Assembly (NCBI GenBank): GCA_002723255.1
Contig: PBNW01000038.1
Coordinates: 1-64,000, forward strand
Origin: Pelagibacterium sp.
GTDB taxonomy: Bacteria; Pseudomonadota; Alphaproteobacteria; Rhizobiales; Devosiaceae
Length of the DNA: 64,000 nucleotides
Reading direction: 5' to 3'
Shown here one piece after another: positions 1 to 7,966 of the stretch; positions within the stretch are counted from its first letter, which is position 1, and every line of letters begins with the position of its first letter. The position numbers and the translations under genes were made by a program. A model generated the notes under the pieces. It was not told where the DNA came from, ran no database searches, and saw nothing but the letters and a program-made list of their open reading frames with translations.

Positions 1-192
1 GAAGACGCCACCTACACCATCGTCACCAACAATTACATGCGTGGCGGCGGCGACGGATACGGCACCTTTGCCGAAGGCGACAACCCCTACGATTTCGGCC
101 CGCCACTCGAGCAGGTTCTGGCCGATTACATCGCGGCACAGGGCGGTGAATACACCCCCTACACCGACGGTCGCATCACGATCATCGAATAA
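1..192 (+). CDS. 5'-nucleotidase family protein, C-terminal end (partial)
   Basis: Reading from base 1 gives an open frame of 63 residues ending in TAA at 190-192; the gene starts outside the window. The fragment contains NNYMRGGGDGYGTF, which resembles the substrate-binding loop near the C-terminus of periplasmic 5'-nucleotidase/UDP-sugar hydrolase proteins (5_nucleotid_C domain), where two aromatic residues stack on the nucleobase. The likely role is hydrolysis of nucleotides outside the cytoplasm, releasing nucleoside and phosphate. A strong hairpin follows the stop. Only the tail is visible, so metal-site residues and any signal peptide cannot be judged. Confidence 0.7.
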   Translation, partial: EDATYTIVTNNYMRGGGDGYGTFAEGDNPYDFGPPLEQVLADYIAAQGGEYTPYTDGRITIIE

Positions 193-216
193 GCAAAAGG
201 CTTATCCATCATGCAC

Positions 217-250
217 AAAGGGCGCGTCCAGTGGACGCGCCCTTTCCTTT
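217..250 (+). terminator. Rho-independent terminator after the 5'-nucleotidase
   Basis: A perfect 13-bp stem (217-229 with 233-245) closes a 3-nt loop and is followed by a T-rich tract on the + strand. It lies 25 bp after the nucleotidase stop and between convergent genes. The A run at the left base of the stem means it may also stop leftward transcripts of the Gfo/Idh gene. Confidence 0.85.
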
Positions 251-335
251 TCCGGAGCCGCTCGGCATGCGTATGGCCATGCCCTGACCTTCTGCGCGTC
301 CCCGGCTATCGCCGGGATGCAATCGGAGAGGGGAT

Positions 336-1382
336 TTACCCGACTACGATCTCCTTGCGCTCCTGATCGGAAACGAACCCCAGATCGAGCACCTTTTGCA
401 TGTCCGCCGCATAGCGGAAGCTCGGATCGCCATTGACGCCCGAATGAACGGCCTCGACGAAACGGTGATAATTGGTCGGCACCGGCTCGACCGGCACCTC
501 CTGCCAGTGGGCGATTTCCGCATCCTCGCCCGCACACATCTGCAGCGAGGACCCGTTCATGCCATGCTGGACTTCCAGCCCGCCCTTGTCCCCATAGGCC
601 CGCAGGCGAAGCGTATTGAGATACCCCGAGGCCCAGCGCGTCGCATGGACCACACCGAGCGCGCCCGAGCCGAATTCGAGGCTCATGGTGAAGCTGTCAT
701 TGGCATCGAGAACATAGTCCCCGATCCGCCCATCCGGATCCTTGTCGAAGGCCTTGAGCCGACAGAACATCGAGGCAACCGGGGCGTTGATGCCGAAGGA
801 CGCGAAATCGAGGATATGAATGCCGATGTCGCCCAGCGTGCCGTTCGAACCGTGCCCGGTCGAGAGCCGCCACAGCCATGTCGGATCTGTCCGCCAGTCG
901 CCCCAGGCCTTTGAGACCAGCCAGCTTTGCAGATAGCTGGCCTCCACATGCTTGATCTCGCCGATGGCACCCTCATCGACCAACTGCCGGAATTTCTGCA
1001 ATTCGGCGACGTTGCGATAAGTGAGGTTGACCATATTGACCAGTCCGGCCGCCTCGGCAGCGTCGGCCATGCCCTCGGCATGCCCGTAATGGGTGGCCAG
1101 AGGCTTTTCGCAAAACACATGCTTGCCCGCCGCGATCGCCTTCATCGAGGTTTCGAAGTGGAACCGGTCGGGCGTCACATTGGCGATCGAATCGAACTGC
1201 CCCCAATCGAGGGCCTCGTCGAGCGAGGTGAAGGTGCGCGGAATGTCGTAGCTCTGGGCGAAGCGCTGGGCGCGCTCGGCATCGAGATCGACTGCTCCGA
1301 CGATGTCCACACCATCGATGGCGCCAAAATGCGCCGCATGGCTGGAGGCCATATTGCCCGTGCCAAGGATCACAAGACGCAT
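336..1382 (-). CDS. Gfo/Idh/MocA family NAD(P)-dependent oxidoreductase
   Basis: This 348-residue protein has the family layout. An N-terminal Rossmann fold carries a GTGNMA dinucleotide loop near residues 7-12, and the family signature EKPLATH lies near residue 92. The C-terminal alpha/beta domain contains GTLGDIGIHILD, which holds the usual catalytic Asp/His pair. Such enzymes oxidise or reduce sugars and cyclitols in the cytoplasm. It lies 45 bp downstream of a ThuA-like gene on the same strand, the arrangement of rhizobial thuAB, where ThuB belongs to this family and both act on trehalose-type disaccharides. The ATG at 1382 has a GGGAGCG ribosome site. The substrate is not readable; the ThuB assignment is inference. 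Confidence 0.85.
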   Translation of the reverse strand: MRLVILGTGNMASSHAAHFGAIDGVDIVGAVDLDAERAQRFAQSYDIPRTFTSLDEALDWGQFDSIANVTPDRFHFETSMKAIAAGKHVFCEKPLATHYGHAEGMADAAEAAGLVNMVNLTYRNVAELQKFRQLVDEGAIGEIKHVEASYLQSWLVSKAWGDWRTDPTWLWRLSTGHGSNGTLGDIGIHILDFASFGINAPVASMFCRLKAFDKDPDGRIGDYVLDANDSFTMSLEFGSGALGVVHATRWASGYLNTLRLRAYGDKGGLEVQHGMNGSSLQMCAGEDAEIAHWQEVPVEPVPTNYHRFVEAVHSGVNGDPSFRYAADMQKVLDLGFVSDQERKEIVVG

Positions 1383-1427
1383 GCTGCGCTCCCGCGATAG
1401 AGGTTTAAATGAAAGGTCTGGCGCTCC

Positions 1428-2213
1428 CTAGCGGAAGCCTTCTTCACCTGTCTTGTGCAACTTGCCGCCGCGCTCCTCGATCTTTTCGAGCGCCTTGTCC
1501 ACCGGCACGTTTGGTGCATCGTGAACGGCCACATACCGCCCTTGCGGGTTGTGCGCCCATCTGACCGCATTGCGCAAAACCTTGCCCACAGTCGCATCGT
1601 GATAGGTGGGGTAGGTTTCGTGCCCGGGCCGGAAGTAAAAGATATTGCCGGCCCCGCGCCGATAGGTCAGCCCCGAACGGAACACCTCCCCGCCCTGGAA
1701 CCAGGAGATGAAAACGGTTTCGAGCGGTTCGGGCACCGAGAACGGTTCACCGTACATTTCCTCGTTTTCCAGCTCGAAATATTCACCGAGTCCTTCGGCA
1801 ATCGGATGGCGCGGATTGACGACCCACAGCCGCTCGCGCTCGCCCGCCTCACGCCATTTGAGCGCGCAGGGCGTGCCCATCAACCGTTTGAAGATCTTGG
1901 AAAAATGCGCCGAGTGCAAAAGGATCAGCCCCATGCCCTCCCAGACGCGCTTTGCCACACGCTCGACGATGGCATCATCGACATCCCCATGCGCCGCATG
2001 ACCCCACCACAACAGAACATCGGTATCGGCCAGAACGGCGTCGGTCAGCCCATGCTCGGGGTCCTGCAGCACCACGGTATCGGCCGAGATGCCGGCGTCC
2101 TCGGCCAGCAATCTGGCGATCTGGGCGTGCATGCCCTCGGGGTAGAGTTCGGCCACCACGTCGCTTTTCTGCTCGTGAACATTCTCGCCCCAGACGAGCG
2201 CCTTGATCGTCAT
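1428..2213 (-). CDS. ThuA-like (trehalose utilisation) domain protein
   Basis: The 261-residue product matches the ThuA family, which has a class-I glutamine-amidotransferase-like fold. Visible features are the opening strand ALVWGENVHEQ, DVLLWWGHAAHGDVDD in the middle, GLILLHSAHFSKIFKRLMGT and a late GNIFYFRPGHETYPTYHD. Family members act with a Gfo/Idh/MocA partner on oxidised disaccharides or polyols. The length agrees with rhizobial ThuA. It is the first gene of a two-gene leftward unit. The ATG at 2213 has an AGGAG ribosome site 8-9 nt upstream, and a LacI-type operator sits 34 bp before the start. No sugar transporter is adjacent, so the actual sugar is unknown. Confidence 0.8.
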   Translation of the reverse strand: MTIKALVWGENVHEQKSDVVAELYPEGMHAQIARLLAEDAGISADTVVLQDPEHGLTDAVLADTDVLLWWGHAAHGDVDDAIVERVAKRVWEGMGLILLHSAHFSKIFKRLMGTPCALKWREAGERERLWVVNPRHPIAEGLGEYFELENEEMYGEPFSVPEPLETVFISWFQGGEVFRSGLTYRRGAGNIFYFRPGHETYPTYHDATVGKVLRNAVRWAHNPQGRYVAVHDAPNVPVDKALEKIEERGGKLHKTGEEGFR

Positions 2214-2246
2214 TGTCCATCACTCCTGTCGCGGCCCTGCCGCGAG

Positions 2247-2260
2247 CCAAAACGTTTTGG
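2247..2260. promoter_or_regulatory. LacI-family type operator upstream of the thuA-like gene
   Basis: CCAAAACGTTTTGG is a perfect 14-bp palindrome centred on the CpG typical of LacI/GalR operators. It lies 34 bp upstream of the ThuA-like start codon, within the leftward promoter region. No LacI-family gene is in the window, so the regulator must be encoded elsewhere. Confidence 0.65.
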
Positions 2261-2412
2261 ATTTTCATATGCGCCGAAGCGCCACCACCCCGGGCACTTC
2301 GTTCGCACTGTCTCTTGATGATTACCGCGCGCCCACATCCCTGCGCGGCCCCAACCTTGTTTCCGCTCTATCGTGTTTGCAGGTCGATTTGGAGAGGCAA
2401 AATGCAACAAGC

Positions 2413-2446
2413 GAATAAAAAAAGAGGCGGAAGGTTCCGCCTCTTT
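2413..2446 (-). terminator. Terminator of the pyrimidine-type ABC operon
   Basis: A perfect 12-bp stem (2421-2432 with 2435-2446) closes a GG loop. On the minus strand it is followed by a T-rich tract (complement of 2413-2420). It lies 22 bp past the stop codon of the substrate-binding protein gene at 2468. Confidence 0.85.
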
Positions 2447-2467
2447 GATCCGAACCGATAGGCGCCG

Positions 2468-3463
2468 CTATTCGATGGCGTCGGTGACAACCGTCGTATA
2501 GGCGCCTTCGGGCTCTTCGGTGATCGCCGGATTGTCCGGGGAGACCGCCGAGAGCAGCGTTGCGACGGTCTGGTCGTAAGCTTCGACATCGAGGGCCGGC
2601 GTGTCCCCGACAAGCGCTGCCGCCTCGTTGACCTGATAGACCTGGCTCTCCAGCGTCAGGGCACCCGACATGTCATTGTTGATGACGATCTCGGCGGCTT
2701 CCTCGGGATTGGCCGCGGCATATTCCCAGCCCGCCATCGAGGCTTCGACAAATGCCGCCATCGCCTCGACGAACTCGGGATCTTCAAGCCGGTCTTCCAT
2801 GACATAAAGACCATCTTCGAGCATGCCCACGCCTTCATCGGCGAAGTTGAACAGCGTCAGGCTGTCCTCGGGAATGCCCGCATCGAGCACCTGCTTGTAC
2901 TCGTTGTAGCGCATGACCGAAATACAGTCCGCCTGGTTCTGGAGCAACGGATCGGCCGAAAACGCCTGCCGCAGCACTTCGACCCCGTCATCCCCGCCAT
3001 CGGTCGACAGCCCGAGCTGGGCCATCCAGGCGTAGAACGGATATTCATTGCCAAAGAACCATACGCCCAGCGTCTTGCCGGGGAAATCGGCGGTGGATTC
3101 CACCCCGCTTTCTTCCGAACAGACCATTTCGAGCGCCGTGGTGGCGAAGGGCTGGGCAATATTGACCAGCGGCACGCCGCGTTCGCGCGCAGCAAGACCC
3201 GCCGCCATCCATGTGGTGATGACATCGGCACCGCCGCCGGCAATCACCTGCTCGGGGGCAATGTCGGGGCCGCCGGGATTGATGGTGACGTCGAGACCGG
3301 CGTCTTCGTAATAGCCCATATCCTTGGCCACCAGATAACCGGCGAACTGGCCCTGATTGACCCATTTGAGCTGGAAGGTCACCGGATAGAGATCCTGGGC
3401 GAAGGCCGGGCTGGCCGACGCCAGAAGCATTCCGGCCAGGGTCGCGATTTTAAGAGCTTTCAT
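2468..3463 (-). CDS. ABC transporter substrate-binding protein, NMT1/ThiY-like
   Basis: The product (331 residues from the ATG at 3463) begins with a clear signal peptide ending ASPAFA-QD and continues FQLKWVNQGQFAGYLVAKD, the opening typical of NMT1/THI5-type binding proteins for pyrimidines, hydantoins and related ligands. I chose the ATG at 3463 over a longer reading from 3517 because it is preceded by AAGGGGAA and starts the signal peptide. It is the last gene of an ATPase-permease-permease-binding protein series lying downstream of pyrimidine-degradation enzymes, so uptake of uracil, dihydrouracil, hydantoin or a similar ring is the best inference. The ligand is not proven. Confidence 0.85.
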   Translation of the reverse strand: MKALKIATLAGMLLASASPAFAQDLYPVTFQLKWVNQGQFAGYLVAKDMGYYEDAGLDVTINPGGPDIAPEQVIAGGGADVITTWMAAGLAARERGVPLVNIAQPFATTALEMVCSEESGVESTADFPGKTLGVWFFGNEYPFYAWMAQLGLSTDGGDDGVEVLRQAFSADPLLQNQADCISVMRYNEYKQVLDAGIPEDSLTLFNFADEGVGMLEDGLYVMEDRLEDPEFVEAMAAFVEASMAGWEYAAANPEEAAEIVINNDMSGALTLESQVYQVNEAAALVGDTPALDVEAYDQTVATLLSAVSPDNPAITEEPEGAYTTVVTDAIE

Positions 3464-3573
3464 GATGTTCCCCTTGCTTTTCGATGGCTGCCCGGCGCCA
3501 TGCCGGACACAAACCATCCCTTGTCTCCCCGCCCCCCGCGTTTGCCGCGCGGCGAACGGAATGGTTTCGTCCC

Positions 3574-3678
3574 TAGAGCCGTTCAGGATTTGATTGACTC
3601 AAATCCTTGGCTCTAAGCCCTTGTTTTGTCGCGTGTCCGAACCGCAAAACCGTTTCCACTTTTGCTGGACACGCTCTA
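3574..3678. repeat. RIME-like intergenic mosaic repeat, full copy
   Basis: This 105-bp element is bounded by TAGAGC and its complement GCTCTA. It contains two successive dyads: AGAGCC...GGCTCT with an inner GGATTTG/CAAATCC (3575-3614), and GCGTGTCC...GGACACGC with an inner GCAAAA/TTTTGC (3631-3674). The second dyad recurs at 54986-55029 and 55050-55093. Size and two-palindrome layout resemble the RIME elements described in rhizobia; that identity is inference. Its right end supplies the TAG stop of the permease gene at 3676. Confidence 0.8.
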
Positions 3679-4548
3679 GCCTCCCCGTCCCCCACGAACT
3701 GAAGGATGCCAGAAGGTAACCGCCCTTTCGATCAGCGCGATCACCCCGTAGAACAGCGAGCCGGCGAGCGCGGCAACCGCGATCTCGGCCCAGACCATAT
3801 CGACTTGAAGCCGTCCGATGGCCGCGGATATCCGGAACCCCATCCCCACGACAGGAGTGCCGAAAAACTCGGCGACGATGGCCCCGATGAGCGCCAGCGT
3901 CGAATTGATCTTTAACGCATTGAAGATGAAGGGCCATGCCATGGGCAAGCGCAATTTTGCGAGGGTCTGCCAATAGCTGGCCGCATAGGTTGCCATCAGG
4001 TCTTTTTCGATCGCCCCGGTGGCGTTCAGCCCCGCCACGGTGTTTACCAGCATGGGAAAGAACGTCATCACGACCACGACGGCGGCCTTGGATTGCCAGT
4101 CGAACCCGAACCACATCACCATGATCGGTGCGATACCGACCAGCGGCAGAGCGGAGACGAAATTGCCCACTGGCAACAACCCGCGTTTGAGAAAGGGCGA
4201 GCGGTCGATGGCGACGGCCACGATGAACGCCGACCCGCAGCCGATGGCATAGCCGATCAGCACCGATTTGAGGAATGTCTGCTGGAAATCGGGCCAGATC
4301 GGATTGGGGATCGAGGCCAAAAGCCGCTCCCAGATCACCGATGGCGGCGGCAGCAGCACGGCGGGAACGGTCAACCCCCGCACCAGCCCTTCCCAAACGA
4401 CCAAAAGGACAACGCCGAAAATCACCGGCACGGCAATGTTGATGGCGCTCGCCGCAACGCGGTCGCGCGTTCCGATCCGCACCAGAAATTCGTTGATCCC
4501 CCACCCGGCCAGCCAGACCGCCAGCGCCGTTATGATCCAGCCATTCAC
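3676..4548 (-). CDS. ABC transporter permease, SsuC/ThiX-like
   Basis: The 290-residue protein has an N-terminal region GWIITALAVWLAGWGINEF followed by about six hydrophobic segments. The binding-protein-dependent transport EAA-type loop shows as DLMATYAASYWQTLAKLRLP near residue 190, as in nitrate/taurine/pyrimidine-type permeases (BPD_transp_1). It forms the inner-membrane channel with the adjacent permease. Its ATG overlaps the end of the upstream permease by 4 bp, indicating translational coupling. The stop codon TAG lies inside the RIME-like repeat at 3574-3678, so insertion of the repeat may have set the present C-terminus (PSVRGGRGG). Confidence 0.85.
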   Translation of the reverse strand: MNGWIITALAVWLAGWGINEFLVRIGTRDRVAASAINIAVPVIFGVVLLVVWEGLVRGLTVPAVLLPPPSVIWERLLASIPNPIWPDFQQTFLKSVLIGYAIGCGSAFIVAVAIDRSPFLKRGLLPVGNFVSALPLVGIAPIMVMWFGFDWQSKAAVVVVMTFFPMLVNTVAGLNATGAIEKDLMATYAASYWQTLAKLRLPMAWPFIFNALKINSTLALIGAIVAEFFGTPVVGMGFRISAAIGRLQVDMVWAEIAVAALAGSLFYGVIALIERAVTFWHPSVRGGRGG

Positions 4549-5426
4549 GCGGGCGCTCCCATCATTTTCGAGGTGAGCGACTGGATGGCGCCAATCGCAA
4601 AGATCAGCGCTGCCGAAAGCGCCGCAGCCATCAAAAGCGCCGCCCAGATCTGCGTCGTCTGCCCGTAATACGACCCGGCCAGCAGTCGCGAACCGAGCCC
4701 GCCCGCAGCCCCCGTCGGCAATTCGCCAACGATGGCGCCAACCAGCGAGGCGGCAACGCCCACCTTCATCGAGGTGAAAAGATAGGGGATGGCCGCCGGC
4801 CAGCGCAGCTTCCAGAACACCTGATTGCCCGAGGCGTTATAGGTGCGCATCAGATCGAGATGGATCGCTTCGGGGCTGCGAAAGCCTTTGACCATGCCCA
4901 CGACGACGGGGAAGAACGAAAGATAGGTCGAAATCAGCGCCTTGGGGATCAGCCCGGTCAGCCCCACAGAATTGAGCACCACCACCACCATTGGCGCAAT
5001 GGCAAGAATGGGGATGGTCTGGCTGGCGATGATCCAGGGCATCAGCGAGCGGTCCATCGCCCGGTTGTGAACGATCAGCACTGCCAGCCCGATCCCCAGC
5101 AGCGTGCCGAAGATGAACCCCAGCCCGGTCGCCGAAAGGGTGATCCAGGCGTGAAAGATCAGGCTGCGCGGGGTGGAAGGGTTGGCATTGAACACCGAGT
5201 TGTAAAATTCGACGGCCACCTGATGGGGCGCCGGCAGCACAGGGCGCTGCTGGGAGTAGATATCGCTCAGAAACTGTAGCGGCCCGACCGCAACGCCGTC
5301 GCCCCGCGCATAAACGCCCTGTTGCCAGGGCAGGTTGAGCATGATGGCCGCGACATACCAGATGGCGATGATGGCGAGCACCACCGTCGCGACCGGCACG
5401 ATGCTGTGGCGCGCACTACTCATCAT
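4545..5426 (-). CDS. ABC transporter permease, SsuC/ThiX-like
   Basis: This second permease (293 residues from the ATG at 5426) has about six transmembrane segments. Its EAA-type loop HLDLMRTYNASGNQVFWKLR lies near residue 200. It probably forms a heterodimeric channel with the product of 3676-4548. The start is placed at one of two tandem ATG codons (5426 or 5423), overlapping the ATPase stop at 5416-5418 by 8-11 bp. Longer readings up to 5468 would run far into the ATPase gene and are unlikely. N-terminal sequence MMSSARHS precedes the first hydrophobic helix. Confidence 0.83.
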   Translation of the reverse strand: MMSSARHSIVPVATVVLAIIAIWYVAAIMLNLPWQQGVYARGDGVAVGPLQFLSDIYSQQRPVLPAPHQVAVEFYNSVFNANPSTPRSLIFHAWITLSATGLGFIFGTLLGIGLAVLIVHNRAMDRSLMPWIIASQTIPILAIAPMVVVVLNSVGLTGLIPKALISTYLSFFPVVVGMVKGFRSPEAIHLDLMRTYNASGNQVFWKLRWPAAIPYLFTSMKVGVAASLVGAIVGELPTGAAGGLGSRLLAGSYYGQTTQIWAALLMAAALSAALIFAIGAIQSLTSKMMGAPA

Positions 5427-6198
5427 AGGAGTGCCCAGCCCGCAGCCCTTCGCGGACCCGGGCGGCAATTTCGAGGAATTCCGGGGTCTCGCGGATGTCG
5501 AGCGGGCGCTCTTTGGGAAGGGTGCTTTCGATAATATCGGTCACCCGGCCCGGACGCGGGCTCATCACCACGATCTTGGTCGAGAGGTAAACCGCTTCGG
5601 GGATCGAGTGGGTGACAAAACAGATTGTCTTGTTGGTCTTGGCCCAAAGCTCGAGAAGCTGTTCGTTGAGATGATCGCGCACGATCTCGTCGAGCGCCCC
5701 GAACGGTTCGTCCATCAACAGCAGATCGGCATCGAAGGCCAGCGCGCGGGCTATCGAGGCCCGTTGCTGCATGCCGCCCGAAAGCTGCCAGGGAAATTTC
5801 TGCTCGAACCCTGAAAGATTGACCATCTCGAGCGTGCGCGCGATGCGCTTTTGCTGATCGGCCTTCGAATAGCCCATGATCTCAAGCGGCAGCCCCACAT
5901 TGCGCTCGATGGTCCGCCACGGATAAAGCGCGGCGGCCTGAAAGACATAGCCGTACGACCGATCCTTGCGCGCCTGTTCGGGACTGTGGCCATTGACGGT
6001 GATCGTGCCCGCTGTCGGCTGTTCGAGATCGGCGATGACGCGAAGGAACGTCGTCTTGCCACACCCCGACGGCCCGATGAACGAAACGAATTCTCCCTTT
6101 GAAATGGACAGATTGACGTCCGAAAGCGCGTGTACCGGCCCGTCCGCGGTTGCGAATGTCAGCCCGAGCGCCTCGGCCGATACAACGGAACTACTCAT
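5416..6198 (-). CDS. ABC transporter ATP-binding protein, SsuB/ThiZ-like
   Basis: The 260-residue ATPase has a Walker A IGPSGCGKTTFLR near residue 42, a signature LSGGMQQRASIARALA, a Walker B LLLMDEPFGALDE and a switch His in FVTHSIPEAVYLS. It matches the ATPases paired with NMT1-type binding proteins and SsuC-type permeases. It is the first gene of the transporter block. The dihydropyrimidinase gene lies 241 bp upstream on the same strand, so transcription could come from the enzyme operon or from a separate promoter in that gap. Confidence 0.9.
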   Translation of the reverse strand: MSSSVVSAEALGLTFATADGPVHALSDVNLSISKGEFVSFIGPSGCGKTTFLRVIADLEQPTAGTITVNGHSPEQARKDRSYGYVFQAAALYPWRTIERNVGLPLEIMGYSKADQQKRIARTLEMVNLSGFEQKFPWQLSGGMQQRASIARALAFDADLLLMDEPFGALDEIVRDHLNEQLLELWAKTNKTICFVTHSIPEAVYLSTKIVVMSPRPGRVTDIIESTLPKERPLDIRETPEFLEIAARVREGLRAGHSYDE

Positions 6199-6439
6199 GA
6201 GGCAGTTGCTCCATGCCAGCCCGCACCGATGATGCCGTTATCCAAGAACCCGTACTGTTTCCTCGTTTGCCGATTATATACGCATCCGCAATAGCCGCAG
6301 ATACTCAATCCTTCCGGTACACGGCGGACTTCTGGTGGAACTTCGGATTGCTCAGTAGGCTCAAACTCTATCTGTCTACCACGACCGCCTCGACAATCTC
6401 TGGTGGGGCACACATTTGGGCCTCCTGCTTGCATCTTTC
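6199..6439 (-). promoter_or_regulatory. AT-richer gap before the transporter block, possible promoter
   Basis: This 241-bp gap separates the enzyme genes from the transporter block and is less GC-rich than its neighbours. On the minus strand it contains a perfect TATAAT (complement of 6273-6278), but I find no well-spaced -35 hexamer. No hairpin with a T-run and no clear RutR-type dyad is seen. A separate promoter for the transporter genes is plausible but unproven. Confidence 0.3.
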
Positions 6440-7894
6440 CTAAACCCCGCTCGCTGGTATGCCACTCCGCTCCACCTTGCGCGGTGCGGTCAGTTCTTTC
6501 CACTGCGAAAGCGCCTTGTTCACAGCCTGGAACGGCTCGCGCGGCACGAACTGGCCGTGCCCTTCCTTGGGTTGAATCACCCCATCTTCCACGGCGACCC
6601 GGCCCCGCGTCAGCGTGTAGCGCGGCAGGCCCTTGACGTGTTTGCCCTCAAAGACGTTGTAGTCGATGGCCGATTGCTGGGATTTGGCCGAAATGGTCTT
6701 TTCCTTTTCGGGGTCCCACACAACGATATCGGCATCCGCACCGACAAGAATGGCGCCCTTTTTGGGATAGACGTTCAATATCTTGGCGATGTTGGTCGAG
6801 GTGACGGCGACGAATTCGTTCATGGTCAGCCGCCCTGTCGACACCCCATAGGTCCACAGCATCGGCATGCGATCTTCGAGCCCGCCCGTGCCGTTGGGGA
6901 TCTTGGTAAAATCACCGACCCCGGTGCGCTTCTGCTCGGTGGTAAAGGCGCAATGATCGGTGGCGACGACCTGCAGCGAGCCCGACTGCAGCCCGGCCCA
7001 CAGCGAATCCTGGTGGGTCTTGTTGCGGAATGGCGGGCTCATGACACGTCGGGCGGCGTGGTCCCAATCCTTGTCGAAATACTCGGAGTCATCGAGGGTC
7101 AGATGCTGGATCAGGGGTTCGCCATAGACCCGCTTGCCCTGCTGACGCGCCCTGCGGATCGCCTCGTGGCTTTCCTCGCAACTCGTGTGAACCACATAGA
7201 GCGGCACCCCGGCCATGTCGGCAATCATGATCGCCCGATTGGTGGCTTCGCCCTCGACCTGCGGCGGACGTGAATAGGCATGGCCCTCGGGCCCGTTATT
7301 GCCTTCGGCCAGCAGCCGGGCCGAGAGATCGGCGACCACATCGCCGTTTTCCGCATGCACCAGGGGCATGGCGCCAAGCTCGGCGCAACGCTGGAACGAG
7401 GCATACATCTCGTCATCCTGCACCATGAGCGCGCCTTTGTACGCCATGAAATGCTTGAAGGTGTTGATGCCCTTTTCCTTAACGACGGTTTCCATCTCAT
7501 CAAACACCTGCTCGCTCCACCAGGTGATCGCCATGTGATAGGAATAATCGCAATGGGCGCGACCCGACTTGTTGTCCCAACGCTGCAGCGCTTCGAGCAG
7601 CGACTGGCCGGGGCTGGGCAGGCAGAAATCGACAACCATCGTGGTCCCGCCCGCCAGTGCGGCGCGCGTGCCGGACTCGAAATCGTCAGTTGAATAGGTG
7701 CCCATAAAGGGCATTTCCAAATGCACATGCGGATCGATACCGCCGGGCATCACATAGCACCCCGAGGCATCGAGCACGCTATCGCCGGAAAGGTCCGGCC
7801 CGATCTCGACGATGGTCTCGCCCTCGATTTTGATATCGGCCTTATAGGTCAGATCGGCGGTGACGATTGTGCCGTTCTTGATGACTGTGCTCAT
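6440..7894 (-). CDS. hydA: Dihydropyrimidinase / hydantoinase
   Basis: This cyclic amidohydrolase of 484 residues opens dihydrouracil or 5-substituted hydantoins to the N-carbamoyl amino acid. Seen in the sequence: GGIDPHVHLEMPF with the metal-binding HxH near residue 58, INTFKHFMAYKG with the lysine that is carboxylated to bridge the two metals (near 150), PLVHAENG with a metal His, and ATDHCAF with the late metal-binding Asp. Length and motifs are typical of D-hydantoinase/dihydropyrimidinase. With the amidohydrolase, aminotransferase and MmsA genes upstream and a RutR-like regulator, dihydropyrimidinase of uracil/thymine catabolism is the better reading. The ATG has a strong AAGGGGAA site. 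Confidence 0.92.
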   Translation of the reverse strand: MSTVIKNGTIVTADLTYKADIKIEGETIVEIGPDLSGDSVLDASGCYVMPGGIDPHVHLEMPFMGTYSTDDFESGTRAALAGGTTMVVDFCLPSPGQSLLEALQRWDNKSGRAHCDYSYHMAITWWSEQVFDEMETVVKEKGINTFKHFMAYKGALMVQDDEMYASFQRCAELGAMPLVHAENGDVVADLSARLLAEGNNGPEGHAYSRPPQVEGEATNRAIMIADMAGVPLYVVHTSCEESHEAIRRARQQGKRVYGEPLIQHLTLDDSEYFDKDWDHAARRVMSPPFRNKTHQDSLWAGLQSGSLQVVATDHCAFTTEQKRTGVGDFTKIPNGTGGLEDRMPMLWTYGVSTGRLTMNEFVAVTSTNIAKILNVYPKKGAILVGADADIVVWDPEKEKTISAKSQQSAIDYNVFEGKHVKGLPRYTLTRGRVAVEDGVIQPKEGHGQFVPREPFQAVNKALSQWKELTAPRKVERSGIPASGV

Positions 7895-7966
7895 GATGTT
7901 TCCCCTTGTCTGATCGGCCTCGGGCGCGCATTTGCCGTGCGCACACCAGGGCTTTGTTCTGTCCGG

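Noticed and set aside
3574-3678. Insertion sequence or MITE with transposase
   Set aside because: Short terminal inverted repeats exist but no transposase gene or target-site duplication is seen in the window. The RIME-like description fits better.
3599-4504. 301-residue alternative frame over the SsuC-like permease
   Set aside because: The translation is basic and lacks transmembrane pattern, and it extends through the RIME-like repeat. The frame 3676-4548 has the permease motifs.
6199-6439. Riboswitch in the gap before the transporter block
   Set aside because: No conserved stem series or known riboswitch core could be recognised; only a -10-like element is seen.
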